A DNA stretch of 64,000 nucleotides from contig NZ_JALMUV010000022.1 in NCBI RefSeq assembly GCF_023155275.1, positions 53,966 to 117,965 of the forward strand. Reading direction: 5' to 3'. The translations under genes were made by a program, and so were the position numbers. The stretch's first letter is position 1. Each line of letters starts with the position of its first letter. The notes below the pieces were generated by a model. That model made no database searches. It was given only the letters and a program-made list of their open reading frames with translations, and had not been told where the DNA came from. This stretch comes from Streptomyces rhizoryzae. Its GTDB lineage: Bacteria > Actinomycetota > Actinomycetes > Streptomycetales > Streptomycetaceae. Shown here piece by piece: positions 1-8,517 of the stretch.

Positions 1-2344
1 CGGTGCCGGGGTCGACGGCGATCCGGAACCACTGGGCGTTGAAGGCCACCGAGCGCGGCGAGCCGCCCCAGTGCCCGTCCGCGGCCAGCTCCACGCCGTG
101 TTCGCGGGCGGCCTCGTGCAGTTCCTTGAGGGACACCGTCCGCCCGGCGCACTCCACCGCGTCGGCCAGCAGACGGCACTGGCTCCGCGGGGTGCGGGCG
201 TATTCGGCGGCGAACGACAGGATCCGCTCGGCCAGTCCGTCGGCGGCCCGCATCACGGCCTTGCCGGCGACGACGGTGCCGGCCGAGCCGAAGGCGCCGG
301 TGTCGTGGCGGACCACGTCGGTGTCGGACTGCCGGATGGCGATCCGGTCGACGGTGGTGCCCAGCGCCCCGGCGGTGATCTGCTGGTGGACGGTGGTGGT
401 GCCGTTGCCGAACTCCGCGGTGCCGACGGCGATGTCGTAGCGGCCGTCCTCCAGCAGGGTCACCGTGGCGTCGGCGTAGTGGCCGCCGGGCGGGCCGGTG
501 GCGATCATCGACATCGCGGTGCCCTGGCCGACCAGCCAGCCCTCGGGGGCGTCCGCGGCGCTGCGGTCCTCGGCGATGGCGTCGCGGACGGCCTTCAGGC
601 ACCGGTCCAGGCCGTAGCTGGCGATGTGCAGGTCCTCCTCCTCCCCGCCGGGGCTGAGCATGGGCTCGCCGGGGCCGATGATGTTGCGTTCCCGGAAGAC
701 CAGCGGATCGATGCCCAGGCGGCGGGCCAGTTCGTCCATCACCGACTCGACGGCGAAGGTCACCTGGCCCAGGCCGTAACCGCGGAAGGCGCCGGCCGGG
801 ACGCAATTGGTGTAGACGGAGTAGGCGTTGACCTTCTTGTGCGGGGCGCGGTAGACGGCCATCGACTCGCCGACGCTGTGGAACATCACGGCCGGGCCGT
901 GGTTGCCGTACGCGCCGGTGTTGGCGACGACCCTCAGCTGGAGGGCGGTCAGGGTGCCGTCCCGGGTGGCGCCGGCCTTGACGCCGATGCTGAACGGGTG
1001 CCGGGTGGTGGCGCCGAAGAACTGCTCGGCGCGGGTGAACTCCAGCTTCACCGGCCGGTGCAGCCGCATCGCGGCGAGCACCACGATGTCCTCGGTCAGC
1101 ATCTCCTGCTTGCCGCCGAAGCCGCCGCCGACCCGGCCGGCGACCACCCGGACCCCGTCCTCCGGCAGGTCGTGGAGGGCGCACAGCGCGCGCCGGGTCA
1201 GGAACGGGACCTGGGTGCTGGAGCGGACCACGATCCGCTCGCCGTCGCCGTCCTCCTTCTCCTCGAAGTAGGCCAGGGCGCCGTGGGTCTCCAGGCTGGC
1301 GTGCTGGACGCGCTGGGTGCGGAAGGTCTCCTCGTAGACCAGGTCGGCCTCGGCGAAGCCCTGCTCGACGCTGCCGATCTCGCCGTGCACCTCGCCGACG
1401 ACGTTGTCCTGCGGGCGGGCGATGCGGGAGGTGGCGGGGTCCTTGGGGTGCAGCACCGGGGCGCCGGGCCGCATCGCCTCCTCGGCGTCGAGGACGTACG
1501 GCAGCACCTCGTACTCCACGGCGATCCGGCGGCAGCCCTCCTCGGCGGCGCCCTCGCTGTCGGCGACCACGGCCGCCACCCGCTGGCCGGCGAAGCGCAC
1601 CACGTCGTCCAGCACCCGGGTGTCGTCGGGGTCCTCGGTGGGGTGCTCGTGGCGGGCGGAGGAGAACAGCCGCTCGGGGGCGTCGTGGTGGGTGAGGACG
1701 AGGCGGACGCCGGGCACCCGCAGCGCTTCGGAGGTGTCGAGGGAGACGATCCGGGCGTGCGGGTGGGGGGAGCGCAGCAGCTTCATGTGCAGCAGGCCGG
1801 GGACGTCGATGTCGAAGGTGTAGCGGGCGGTGCCGGTGACCACCTGGGGGCCGGCCGGGGCGCCGAGGCTGCGGCCGACGGATTCGCCGGGCCGGGGCTC
1901 CTCGACATGGGTGACGCCGCGGATCGCGTCCTCGATGGCGCGGTAGCCGGTGCAGCGGCAGAGGTTGCCCTTCAACGCCCTTGGCAGGTCGGAGAGTTGG
2001 CCCTCGCCGAGCGTTGCGGTGGTCATCAGGAAGCCGGCGGTGCAGAAGCCGCACTGGAAGCCCTGGGCGGCGAGGAACTTCTTCTGGACGGGGTGGAGTT
2101 CCCCGTCCGGTTCGGCCAGGCCCTCGACGGTGGTGACCCGGCGGCCGTCGGCGCGGACGGCCGGGTAGAGGCAGCTGTGCACCGGCTCGCCGTCGACGTG
2201 GACGGTGCAGGCGCCGCAGTCGCCGGCGTCGCAGCCCTTCTTCACCCCGAACCAGCCGCGCTCGCGCAGGTAGGTGCGCAGGCACTGGCCGGGCCGCGGT
2301 GCGGCGTCGAAGTCCCGGCCGTTGACGTGGAGGGCGTAGCTCAT
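1..2344 (-). CDS. xanthine dehydrogenase-family 2Fe-2S/molybdopterin subunit (3' end outside window)
   Basis: Partial: 781 codons from an ATG at 2344 run to the window edge. Residues 1-160 form a plant-type plus alpha-helical [2Fe-2S] domain with cysteine motifs GCDAGDCGACTV, QCGFC and LCRCTGY. The rest is the molybdopterin-binding domain, with GGGFGGKQE, AFRGYG and GTAEFGNGT motifs. Known members hydroxylate purines, aldehydes or N-heterocycles, passing electrons from Mo via Fe-S to FAD. The iron-sulfur and Mo domains are fused in one chain while FAD is on a separate subunit, encoded just upstream with an ATGA overlap. Substrate cannot be read from the sequence; the PucR neighbour fits purine oxidation. 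Confidence 0.93.
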   Translation of the reverse strand, partial: MSYALHVNGRDFDAAPRPGQCLRTYLRERGWFGVKKGCDAGDCGACTVHVDGEPVHSCLYPAVRADGRRVTTVEGLAEPDGELHPVQKKFLAAQGFQCGFCTAGFLMTTATLGEGQLSDLPRALKGNLCRCTGYRAIEDAIRGVTHVEEPRPGESVGRSLGAPAGPQVVTGTARYTFDIDVPGLLHMKLLRSPHPHARIVSLDTSEALRVPGVRLVLTHHDAPERLFSSARHEHPTEDPDDTRVLDDVVRFAGQRVAAVVADSEGAAEEGCRRIAVEYEVLPYVLDAEEAMRPGAPVLHPKDPATSRIARPQDNVVGEVHGEIGSVEQGFAEADLVYEETFRTQRVQHASLETHGALAYFEEKEDGDGERIVVRSSTQVPFLTRRALCALHDLPEDGVRVVAGRVGGGFGGKQEMLTEDIVVLAAMRLHRPVKLEFTRAEQFFGATTRHPFSIGVKAGATRDGTLTALQLRVVANTGAYGNHGPAVMFHSVGESMAVYRAPHKKVNAYSVYTNCVPAGAFRGYGLGQVTFAVESVMDELARRLGIDPLVFRERNIIGPGEPMLSPGGEEEDLHIASYGLDRCLKAVRDAIAEDRSAADAPEGWLVGQGTAMSMIATGPPGGHYADATVTLLEDGRYDIAVGTAEFGNGTTTVHQQITAGALGTTVDRIAIRQSDTDVVRHDTGAFGSAGTVVAGKAVMRAADGLAERILSFAAEYARTPRSQCRLLADAVECAGRTVSLKELHEAAREHGVELAADGHWGGSPRSVAFNAQWFRIAVDPGT

Positions 2345-3183
2345 CGGGTGGCCTCCTTCGGGGACGGCGGGCGGGTGGTGAGTTCGGTGCGGATCTCCTC
2401 GGCGAGGCGGAGCGCCATGTGCCGCCGCCAGGCGGGGAGGCCGTGGATGTCGTCGAACCACTCGTGGTCGGCGACGGCCCCGTCGAGCGCGCTGCGCAGG
2501 GTGTCGGCGCCGGGCGGCAGGGGGAACCACAGGCGGAACGGGCGGACGGTGGCGGCGGTGACGGTGACGGCCAGGGAGCCGTCCAGCGGATCGAGGGCGC
2601 CGATGACCAGGGCGCCGGACCGGCCGAGTCCGTAGAGGGAGACCTGGCGGAAGGCGGTGCGGCAGGTCAGCGCGCGGGCGGACAGGGTGACCGAGCGCAG
2701 CAGTTCGCCCTCGCCGAGGTCCTTGCGGCCGGCGCCGGTGATGAAGTCGGTGACCTTGACCCGGCGCCGGGAGCCGTCCTGGGCCTGGAGCAGGCAGCTG
2801 CCGTCGAGGGCGGCGATGAGCGAGATCATCGGGCCGGCGGGCAGCCCGTTGCAGAGGTTGCCGCCGACGGTGGCCATGTTCCAGATCTTGAACGAGGCCA
2901 GGAAGGCGCGGCAGCACTGCTCGAAGAGCGGTGCGGCCGGGGCGGAGTGGTCGGCCGCGAAGCGGGAGAGCTGGGCGATGGTGCAGGTGGCGGCGATCTC
3001 CAGGGAGCCGTCCGGCAGCCGGGTGACCGGTTCCCAGCCCATCCGGCCGAGGTCCACCAGGCGGCGCAGGTGCGGCTGGGGTTCGGAGAAGAGGTAGGTG
3101 CCGCCGCCCAGGTAGGCGTCGCCGGTCTGCCAGGGGACGCGCTGCCGGGCGTCGCGCACCTCCAGCACGGTGTTCAGGTCCAT
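2341..3183 (-). CDS. xanthine dehydrogenase-family FAD-binding subunit
   Basis: 280 aa. The FAD-binding PCMH fold is shown by GGGTYLF near residue 25 and by MATVGGNLCNGLPAG around the middle, typical of CoxM/XdhB-like medium subunits. The ATG at 3183 is chosen because the upstream frame lies in the divergent promoter region. The stop overlaps the start of the Fe-S/Mo gene (ATGA at 2341-2344), so the two are translationally coupled and should form one complex. The ribosome site is weak. Function is secure at family level; substrate is inferred only. Confidence 0.92.
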   Translation of the reverse strand: MDLNTVLEVRDARQRVPWQTGDAYLGGGTYLFSEPQPHLRRLVDLGRMGWEPVTRLPDGSLEIAATCTIAQLSRFAADHSAPAAPLFEQCCRAFLASFKIWNMATVGGNLCNGLPAGPMISLIAALDGSCLLQAQDGSRRRVKVTDFITGAGRKDLGEGELLRSVTLSARALTCRTAFRQVSLYGLGRSGALVIGALDPLDGSLAVTVTAATVRPFRLWFPLPPGADTLRSALDGAVADHEWFDDIHGLPAWRRHMALRLAEEIRTELTTRPPSPKEATR

Positions 3184-3388
3184 GCCGCCGAGTGAAGCAA
3201 CCGGGCGGCACCGGGCACGACTGGTCCGCAGCATGGAAAACGCACCAAGGCCCGGGCCCGGGACTGGATGATCAACCAAGAGGGATATCCGGGGGAACGG
3301 CTGGCATTTACGATGCCAGGACCCACATTCGCCTGGTGAATGTGAGATGCCGGGCCGTCCGCTCGGCAGCCGTCCAAGGAGCCACCAC
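3184..3388. promoter_or_regulatory. divergent promoter region between Mo-enzyme operon and PucR regulator
   Basis: 205 bp without a gene separate the two divergent starts. It should hold both promoters and the regulator's binding site. I see no clear consensus boxes. An AAGGA ribosome site at 3376-3380 serves the PucR gene. Confidence 0.5.
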
Positions 3389-4909
3389 ATGCACGTCCAC
3401 GACCTCCTCCAGCTCGATGCGCTCGACCTGACCCTCCTGTGGGGCGAGGACCCCCTGCTCGGCCGAGAGGTCAGCGGGGTCACCGCCACCGACCTGGAGG
3501 ACCCGGCGCGGTTCCTCCAGCCGGGGGAGCTGGTGCTGAGCGGGCTGGTGTGGTGGGCCCCGGACGACGGCCGGGAGAAGGTGGACCGCTTCGTGGCGGC
3601 GCTGGCGGACGCCGGGGCGGCCGCCCTGCTGGCCGGCGAGGAGACCCACGGCGCCATCCCGGAGGTACTGGTCGAGTCCTGCCGGGCGCACCGCGTCGCG
3701 CTGCTCGCGGTCCCCGCGCACACCTCCTTCCGGGCCATCACCGAGGCGGTGTACCTGCGCCGCTGGGGGGATCTCAGCCGCCGCCCCACCGGCCACTTCG
3801 CGCTGCCGGAGAACGTCCGCGCCGAACTGACCGCCCTGCTGGCCGCGGACGCCGGGCCGGACGCCCTGCTGGACCGGGCGTTCGCGCACCTGGGCGGCCC
3901 GGCCTGCGCGCTGCTGACCGCCGCCGGCCGGATGGTGGCCCGCACGCCCGGCACCCCACACCTGACGCCCCGTCAGGCCAGGGCGGCACTCGCCGCGGGC
4001 ACCGGCAGCACCCTGCGGATCGAGGGCGAGCCCGGACCGTACGACGCGTGGTTCCTGCACCTGCGCGGTGCCGACGACGCCCCGCCGCGGGTGCTGCACG
4101 AGATCGCCGAGGTCGTCGCGCAGTACCGGCATCTGCACGAGGCGCGGGAGCGGGCGGCGCGGCGGGCGGCGGACGAGCTGCTGGCGCTGGCCGCCGCGGG
4201 CCCCGCCGAGGGGCCGGCGCTGGACGCGGCGCTGCACGCCTGCGGGCTGCCCGCGCAGGGGCCGTTTCGGGTGGTGGTGGCGACGCTGGACGGCGGCGAG
4301 CCCGGAGCGGCGGTGCGGGCGCTGGCCGAGGGGCTGCGGCACTCCCCCGGCACGCCCTTCGCGGCCGGGCTGCTGCCGGGCGGGGAGGCGGCCGCGGTGG
4401 TCGCCGCCGGGTCCGGCGGGGAGACGGCCGCGCCGCTGGCCGCCGTCTGGCCGGCGCTGCACGCGTGCCGTCCGCAGGCGCCGCTGCACGCCGGGGTGAG
4501 CGGTCCGGCGGCCACCGCGCAGGGCCTGGAACCGGCGCTGGACCAGGCGCGGTACGCCCTGGCCGCGGCCCGTTCGGCGACGCCGGAGGGCGCCGGGGTG
4601 ACCTCCGTGGACGACCTGAGCACGCTGGGCGCGCTGCTGTCCGGGGTGCCGGCGGAGGTGCGGGCGGCGTTCAGCAGCCGGGTGCTCGGGCCGCTGGCGC
4701 GGGGCGGCAGCGCCTCGCACCGGATGCTGCTGGAGACCCTGGAGATCTTCCTCGCCCAGCACGGTTCCTGGGCCCGGACCGCCGAGGCCCTGCACCTGCA
4801 CGTCAACACCGTGCACTACCGCATCCAGCGGATAGAGACCCTCACCGGCCGCGATCTGTCCCGGCTCGACCACAAGCTCGATCTGCACGCGGCGCTGCTC
4901 TGCCGCTGA
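3389..4909 (+). CDS. PucR-family transcriptional regulator
   Basis: 506 aa. The N-terminal purine-catabolism regulator domain (about residues 5-130, starting VHDLLQLDALDLTLLWGED) is followed by a GGDEF-like/variable middle. A C-terminal PucR helix-turn-helix (about 445-505) carries ARTAEALHLHVNTVHYRIQRIE. The ATG at 3389 follows AAGGA by 8 bases; an in-frame ATG 42 bases upstream lacks one. PucR-type proteins activate purine-degradation genes in Bacillus and related roles in actinomycetes. The divergent position suggests it controls the FAD and Mo subunits. Confidence 0.9.
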   Translation: MHVHDLLQLDALDLTLLWGEDPLLGREVSGVTATDLEDPARFLQPGELVLSGLVWWAPDDGREKVDRFVAALADAGAAALLAGEETHGAIPEVLVESCRAHRVALLAVPAHTSFRAITEAVYLRRWGDLSRRPTGHFALPENVRAELTALLAADAGPDALLDRAFAHLGGPACALLTAAGRMVARTPGTPHLTPRQARAALAAGTGSTLRIEGEPGPYDAWFLHLRGADDAPPRVLHEIAEVVAQYRHLHEARERAARRAADELLALAAAGPAEGPALDAALHACGLPAQGPFRVVVATLDGGEPGAAVRALAEGLRHSPGTPFAAGLLPGGEAAAVVAAGSGGETAAPLAAVWPALHACRPQAPLHAGVSGPAATAQGLEPALDQARYALAAARSATPEGAGVTSVDDLSTLGALLSGVPAEVRAAFSSRVLGPLARGGSASHRMLLETLEIFLAQHGSWARTAEALHLHVNTVHYRIQRIETLTGRDLSRLDHKLDLHAALLCR

Positions 4910-4949
4910 CGGCGCCGGCCCCGCCCGGGCCGCCGGTGCGGGGCGGGCG

Positions 4950-5357
4950 TCAGCCGCGTTCGTCGGGCCGGTCGACGTGCACGTGGGTGGACTTGATCCG
5001 GGCGGTGGCCTCCACGCCGACCTCGATGCCCAGTTCGTCGACGGCCTCCCGGCTGACCACCGCCACCACCCGGTGCGGTCCGGACTGGATCTCGACCTGG
5101 GCGATGACGTCGTCGAGGGTGACGGCGGTGACGATCCCGGCGAAGGCGTTGCGGACCGAGGTGCGGGCCTCCCCCGGCACCGGGTGCAGGCCCGCGGCCC
5201 GCTCCTTGGCGAACGCGGCCAGACCCACCCCGTCGATCGCGCGGTTGCCGGCGCCGTCCCGGTCCATCCGCAACTGCCCGCCGTCGGCCCAGCGACGGAC
5301 GGTCTCCGAACTCACACCCAGCAGCCGGGCTGCCTGGCCAATGCTGTACGAGGGCAC
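4950..5357 (-). CDS. MerR-like HTH/TOBE molybdopterin-binding protein
   Basis: 135 aa. Residues 1-45 form a MerR/excisionase-like helix-turn-helix (SYSIGQAARLLGVSSETVRRW). Residues 65-130 form a TOBE/MopI molybdate-binding domain (SVRNAFAGIVTAVTLDDVIAQVEI). Such proteins bind molybdate or molybdopterin and are found beside molybdate ABC transporters or Mo enzymes. It is convergent with the PucR gene, and its closeness to the Mo oxidoreductase fits a molybdenum-responsive role. No transporter gene is nearby. Confidence 0.85.
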   Translation of the reverse strand: MPSYSIGQAARLLGVSSETVRRWADGGQLRMDRDGAGNRAIDGVGLAAFAKERAAGLHPVPGEARTSVRNAFAGIVTAVTLDDVIAQVEIQSGPHRVVAVVSREAVDELGIEVGVEATARIKSTHVHVDRPDERG

Positions 5358-5691
5358 GTGCGCACTCTAGGGCCTGACCCGCGGGTCGGTTCCGGAGCCC
5401 CTCCGCGCGGCCCGACCGGGTGAACGCCACCGATCGGAGCAGCCCCCGCGCGCACCGGCCGCACCGGGCCCGCACCGGGCCCGTACCGGACGTACGGGGA
5501 CCGGTCACGCTCCACGGCGCCGACCAACTCCGGCCCACATACGGCAACTTGGCGCGGGTGGGGCCGGAGGGCGGGGCAACGGCGCCCCGACGGGGCGCCG
5601 GCGACGGTCACTCACCATCGGTTTAGTCCGGATTGCGGCGGTTTGTGCCGAATGTAAGCCTGGTACCCCATTCGTCGAAGGAGTTGATCGC
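5358..5691. promoter_or_regulatory. divergent intergenic region with GC-rich hairpin, upstream of peptide operon
   Basis: 334 bp without a gene. It contains a perfect 8-bp stem with a 3-base loop at 5581-5599 (GGCGCCCC, GAC, GGGGCGCC). A weak candidate promoter follows, with TTGCGG at 5633 and TAAGCC at 5655 (16-bp spacer). A strong ribosome site (GAAGGAG, 5677-5683) serves the short ORF at 5692. The hairpin could be an operator or attenuator of the peptide operon. Confidence 0.45.
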
Positions 5692-5877
5692 ATGATTACG
5701 GATCGCACAGCGCCGGTCGAGACGGCTGCCCTCGCCGCCGAGGTCGAGGGTCTGCTCACCCCCGCCGAGCCCGACGGTGTCTACCGCGATACCCGCGAGT
5801 GCGGGGGCGGGCTGCTGCTGCTCGGCCTGCTGCTGATCTCGCCCCCCACCCCTCGCCCGAAGACCGGCCTTCGCTGA
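5692..5877 (+). CDS. 61-aa peptide, candidate RiPP-type precursor, first gene of operon
   Basis: Start ATG at 5692 has GAAGGAG 8 bases upstream, the best ribosome site in this stretch. Residues 1-36 are acidic and leader-like (ETAALAAEVEGLLTPAEPDG). Cys37 is followed by Gly-Gly-Gly, a hydrophobic run LLLLGLLLIS (41-50) and a Pro/basic tail ending PRPKTGLR. The stop lies 11 bases before the next start, and four further genes follow without gaps. The bipartite design, single Cys and coupling suggest a ribosomal peptide precursor. A small membrane peptide or toxin is the main alternative. No known precursor class was recognised. Confidence 0.7.
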   Translation: MITDRTAPVETAALAAEVEGLLTPAEPDGVYRDTRECGGGLLLLGLLLISPPTPRPKTGLR

Positions 5878-5888
5878 GGGGATTCGCG

Positions 5889-6590
5889 TTGGCTGAACAG
5901 ACGCAGGGAGCAGTCCCGCTCAGCGCTGTGATCGCCGATGCCGCAACCGGGGTCGCCCTCGCCCTCCAGGGTGGGGGCGACCCCTATGCCCTCTCCCGGA
6001 TCCTGCGCCAGGGCGACCCGCTCGCCGCGGCCGCGGTCCGGGTGCTGGGCGCCGACGCGCTGGCGCCGTACGCGCTGGAGCACCGGGCGGTGCCGGCGGG
6101 CGCGGACGACGAAGCGGTGGTGCGGCAGACGCTGGCGGCCTACCCCCCGGGCGCGGACGCCTCCGCGGTGTCGGCCTGGAGCTACCGGGGCCTGGTGGAG
6201 GCCACCCACGCCTACCTCCCCTCCGGGGCGCAGCCCTGGCCGCGGCCGCCCGAGGCCGCTGCCGAGTGGACCGGCACCGACCCCTGGCCCCGGCTCGCGC
6301 ACCGGGTCTCCCAGCTCGCGGCGCTGGCCCTGCCGGACCTGGCCGGCGAGCTGGCGGAGCAACTGGGCGCGCGCACCGACGACCTGGCCCGCGGCTTCGT
6401 CCGGGCGGTGCGCCGCCGGGACTGGCTCCAGGCCGCCGGGGTGGGCCGCTGGCTGGCCCGGCTCCCCGGGGTACCGGCCACCCTGGGGCTGGACGCCGGG
6501 CTGGCGTTCGTCCGCCAGATGGGCGGCGGGGACCCCCGGGTGGCGCTGCACGTGGTGGCCGCCCAGCGGTTCTTCGGGCGGGGCTGGTGA
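5889..6590 (+). CDS. uncharacterised 233-aa protein of the peptide operon
   Basis: TTG start at 5889, preceded by GAGGGGA at about 5877-5883; no ATG or GTG fits better. The protein is Ala/Leu-rich and mainly helical, with no signal peptide or membrane segment. Visible stretches include VRVLGADALAPYALEH near 45-60, SAWSYRGLVEATHAYLP near 100 and RWLARLPGVPATLGLDAG near 195. No family was recognised. The stop overlaps the next start (GTGA), so its product is probably needed in step with the two downstream paralogues. Confidence 0.75.
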   Translation: MAEQTQGAVPLSAVIADAATGVALALQGGGDPYALSRILRQGDPLAAAAVRVLGADALAPYALEHRAVPAGADDEAVVRQTLAAYPPGADASAVSAWSYRGLVEATHAYLPSGAQPWPRPPEAAAEWTGTDPWPRLAHRVSQLAALALPDLAGELAEQLGARTDDLARGFVRAVRRRDWLQAAGVGRWLARLPGVPATLGLDAGLAFVRQMGGGDPRVALHVVAAQRFFGRGW

Positions 6591-7576
6591 GCGCCGGCCG
6601 GGGCGACCCGGAGCTGCTGGACCGGCTGGTCGGGGGCAGCCTCGGCTGGCTGGAAAAGCGGCGGGACCACTTCCGCCTCCCCCCGGACGCCACCACCGAC
6701 GCCGACCCCAACCTCACCCTCAAACCCCTCGGCGAACTGGCCGAACTCACCCAGTTCATCGGCTCCGCGCACCCGCTGCCCGAGGTGCGGGCCACCGCGG
6801 CGGCGCTGTTCGCGTTCGCCTGGCGGGAGGCGCGCGAGGGCGAACTGTTCGCCGAGCTGATCCGCGGCGAGCCGTACGCCACCTACCCGGTGGAGATCTA
6901 CGGCGCGTTCGCGCAGGCCGGGCTGCGGCACCCGGCCGTCGAGGAGCTGGTGCTGACCACCACCGGCCTGCGCGGCTGGCGGGTGGCCCGCGAGGACCAC
7001 ACCCGCACGCTGGGGGTGCTCAACGCCGAGCGGCGGATCGGGCTGGCCCAGCACGCCGACTTCGACGCCGCGTTCGCGCGGACCGGGCTCGGGCTGCGGC
7101 CCGAGCCCTGGGCGCTGGACCGCAGGGCGGCGTACGGGCTGACCCACGACGTCTTCCACCTCACCGACTGGGGCCGCAATCCGCGCCGGCTGTCCCCCGA
7201 GGCGGCCGGCTACCTGCGGCTGTGGCTGCCCTCCTGGCTGGAGAACTGGCTGGAGGAGCAACTGTGGGACCTGGTCGGGGAGTTGCTGGCGGTCGCCGCC
7301 TGCCTGCCCGGCGCCCCGTACGACGCGGCGGCCTGGCAGCGGCTGGCCGCGGCGCAGGCCGCCGACGGCGGCGTACCGGAGACCGGTGCGGTGCCGCGGC
7401 CCGCCGACCCGGCCGAGGACTTCCTGGCCTGCTACCACTCCACCCTGGTGACCGCGTTCGCCGGCACCCTCGCCCGTATCGCCTCGGACGAGGCGGGGGC
7501 CGGGACCGGCCCGGTGCCGGCCGGCGACGCGGCGGTGGCCGGGCGGACCCCCTGCGAAAGCGAGGCTGCGCTGTGA
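6587..7576 (+). CDS. uncharacterised protein, paralogue 1 (possibly the DUF6895 family)
   Basis: 329 aa from a GTG at 6587 that overlaps the previous stop. It is clearly paralogous to the next gene. Shared features in order: LGWLEKRRDHFRL near 19-31, KPLGELAE near 46, TLGVLNAERRIGLA near 141, AYGLTHDVFHLTDWG (His187 and His191), a Trp-rich segment LWLPSWLENW, and DLVGELLAVAACLP. The conserved T-H-x-V-F-H pair could bind metal or be catalytic. I tentatively link it to an uncharacterised Streptomyces domain family remembered as DUF6895, unverified. No signal peptide or membrane span. Confidence 0.8.
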   Translation: MSAGRGDPELLDRLVGGSLGWLEKRRDHFRLPPDATTDADPNLTLKPLGELAELTQFIGSAHPLPEVRATAAALFAFAWREAREGELFAELIRGEPYATYPVEIYGAFAQAGLRHPAVEELVLTTTGLRGWRVAREDHTRTLGVLNAERRIGLAQHADFDAAFARTGLGLRPEPWALDRRAAYGLTHDVFHLTDWGRNPRRLSPEAAGYLRLWLPSWLENWLEEQLWDLVGELLAVAACLPGAPYDAAAWQRLAAAQAADGGVPETGAVPRPADPAEDFLACYHSTLVTAFAGTLARIASDEAGAGTGPVPAGDAAVAGRTPCESEAAL

Positions 7577-8517
7577 CCGTGACGGCTGCGTCCCTGGCCT
7601 CCCCGGCCTCCCCGGCACTGCTGCACCGGGTCGGCGACCGGGCCCTGAGCTGGCTCGACGCACACCGCGACCACTTCCGGCTGACGGCGGAGGACCGGGC
7701 CACCGGCAGCGCGCTGATCGAACGGCTCAAGCCGATCGGCGAGCTGGCGATCAACATGCAGGTGCTGTTCCGGGAGGGCGTGGCCGGCTCCCGGCAGCGC
7801 ACCCGGGCCGGTGCGCTGCTGGACTTCGCCTGGCGGGAGCTGCTGGACGGCGGCAATGTGCTGGCCGCCCTCCAGCAGGACGAACCGCTCTCCCCCGTGC
7901 CGCTGGAGGTCTACGCCCCGTTCCACGAGCTGGGCCGCCGCCACCCGGGCCTGGAGGCGCTGCTGTCGGTGTGCCGGCGGACCGGCACCTGGACGGCGCT
8001 GGAGATGGTGCCCAACCGGCGGCTCGGCGTGCTCAACGCCGAACGCAAGATCGGGCTGGCGCCCAGCGCCGACTTCGGGCAGGCGGTGGCCCGCACCTGG
8101 CTGGGCCGGCTGCCCGAGCCCTGGACGGTGCAGCTGCACATCGCCTACGACGTCACCCACACCGTCTTCCACCTCACCAACTGGGGCGAGGACCCCGGCC
8201 GCATCCCGCCGGAGATCGCCGACTACCTCACCCGCTACCTGCCGGCCTGGCTGGATGACTGGGCGGACCTGGAGCACTGGGACCTGCTCGGCGAACTCCT
8301 CGTCGTGGACGCCTGCCTGCCCCGCCCCACCCTGGACGCCCGGCTGTGGGAGCGGTACGCCGCCGCGCAGGCCGAGTCCGGCGCGATGCCGATCCAGCGC
8401 GCGATGCCCGAGGGCACCGCGGACGCGGTCTTCGACCAGGTCCACCACCCCACCCTGGTGGCGGCGTTCGCCTCCGCGATGGCCACGTCCCGCGCGCTGA
8501 CCACCGACGCCGGCTGA
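7573..8517 (+). CDS. uncharacterised protein, paralogue 2 (possibly the DUF6895 family)
   Basis: 314 aa from a GTG at 7573 overlapping the previous stop (GTGA). It keeps the order of blocks seen in paralogue 1: LSWLDAHRDHFRL near 25-37, KPIGELAI near 53, RLGVLNAERKIGLA near 150, AYDVTHTVFHLTNWG (His196, His200), a Trp-rich helix and DLLGELLVVDACLP. Tandem duplication with divergence suggests two related partners or enzymes acting on one substrate. The stop overlaps the serine hydrolase start by one base. Function unknown. Confidence 0.8.
   Translation: MTVTAASLASPASPALLHRVGDRALSWLDAHRDHFRLTAEDRATGSALIERLKPIGELAINMQVLFREGVAGSRQRTRAGALLDFAWRELLDGGNVLAALQQDEPLSPVPLEVYAPFHELGRRHPGLEALLSVCRRTGTWTALEMVPNRRLGVLNAERKIGLAPSADFGQAVARTWLGRLPEPWTVQLHIAYDVTHTVFHLTNWGEDPGRIPPEIADYLTRYLPAWLDDWADLEHWDLLGELLVVDACLPRPTLDARLWERYAAAQAESGAMPIQRAMPEGTADAVFDQVHHPTLVAAFASAMATSRALTTDAG

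Noticed and set aside
71..2635. Very long plus-strand open frame opposite the Mo-enzyme gene
   Set aside because: Gly/Val/Ala-rich antisense shadow caused by GC3 bias; the minus strand shows unambiguous 2Fe-2S and molybdopterin motifs.
5692..5877. Lasso or lanthipeptide precursor assignment for the short peptide
   Set aside because: No lasso cyclase/protease or lanthionine enzymes nearby, only one Cys in the candidate core and no Ser/Thr-rich pattern.
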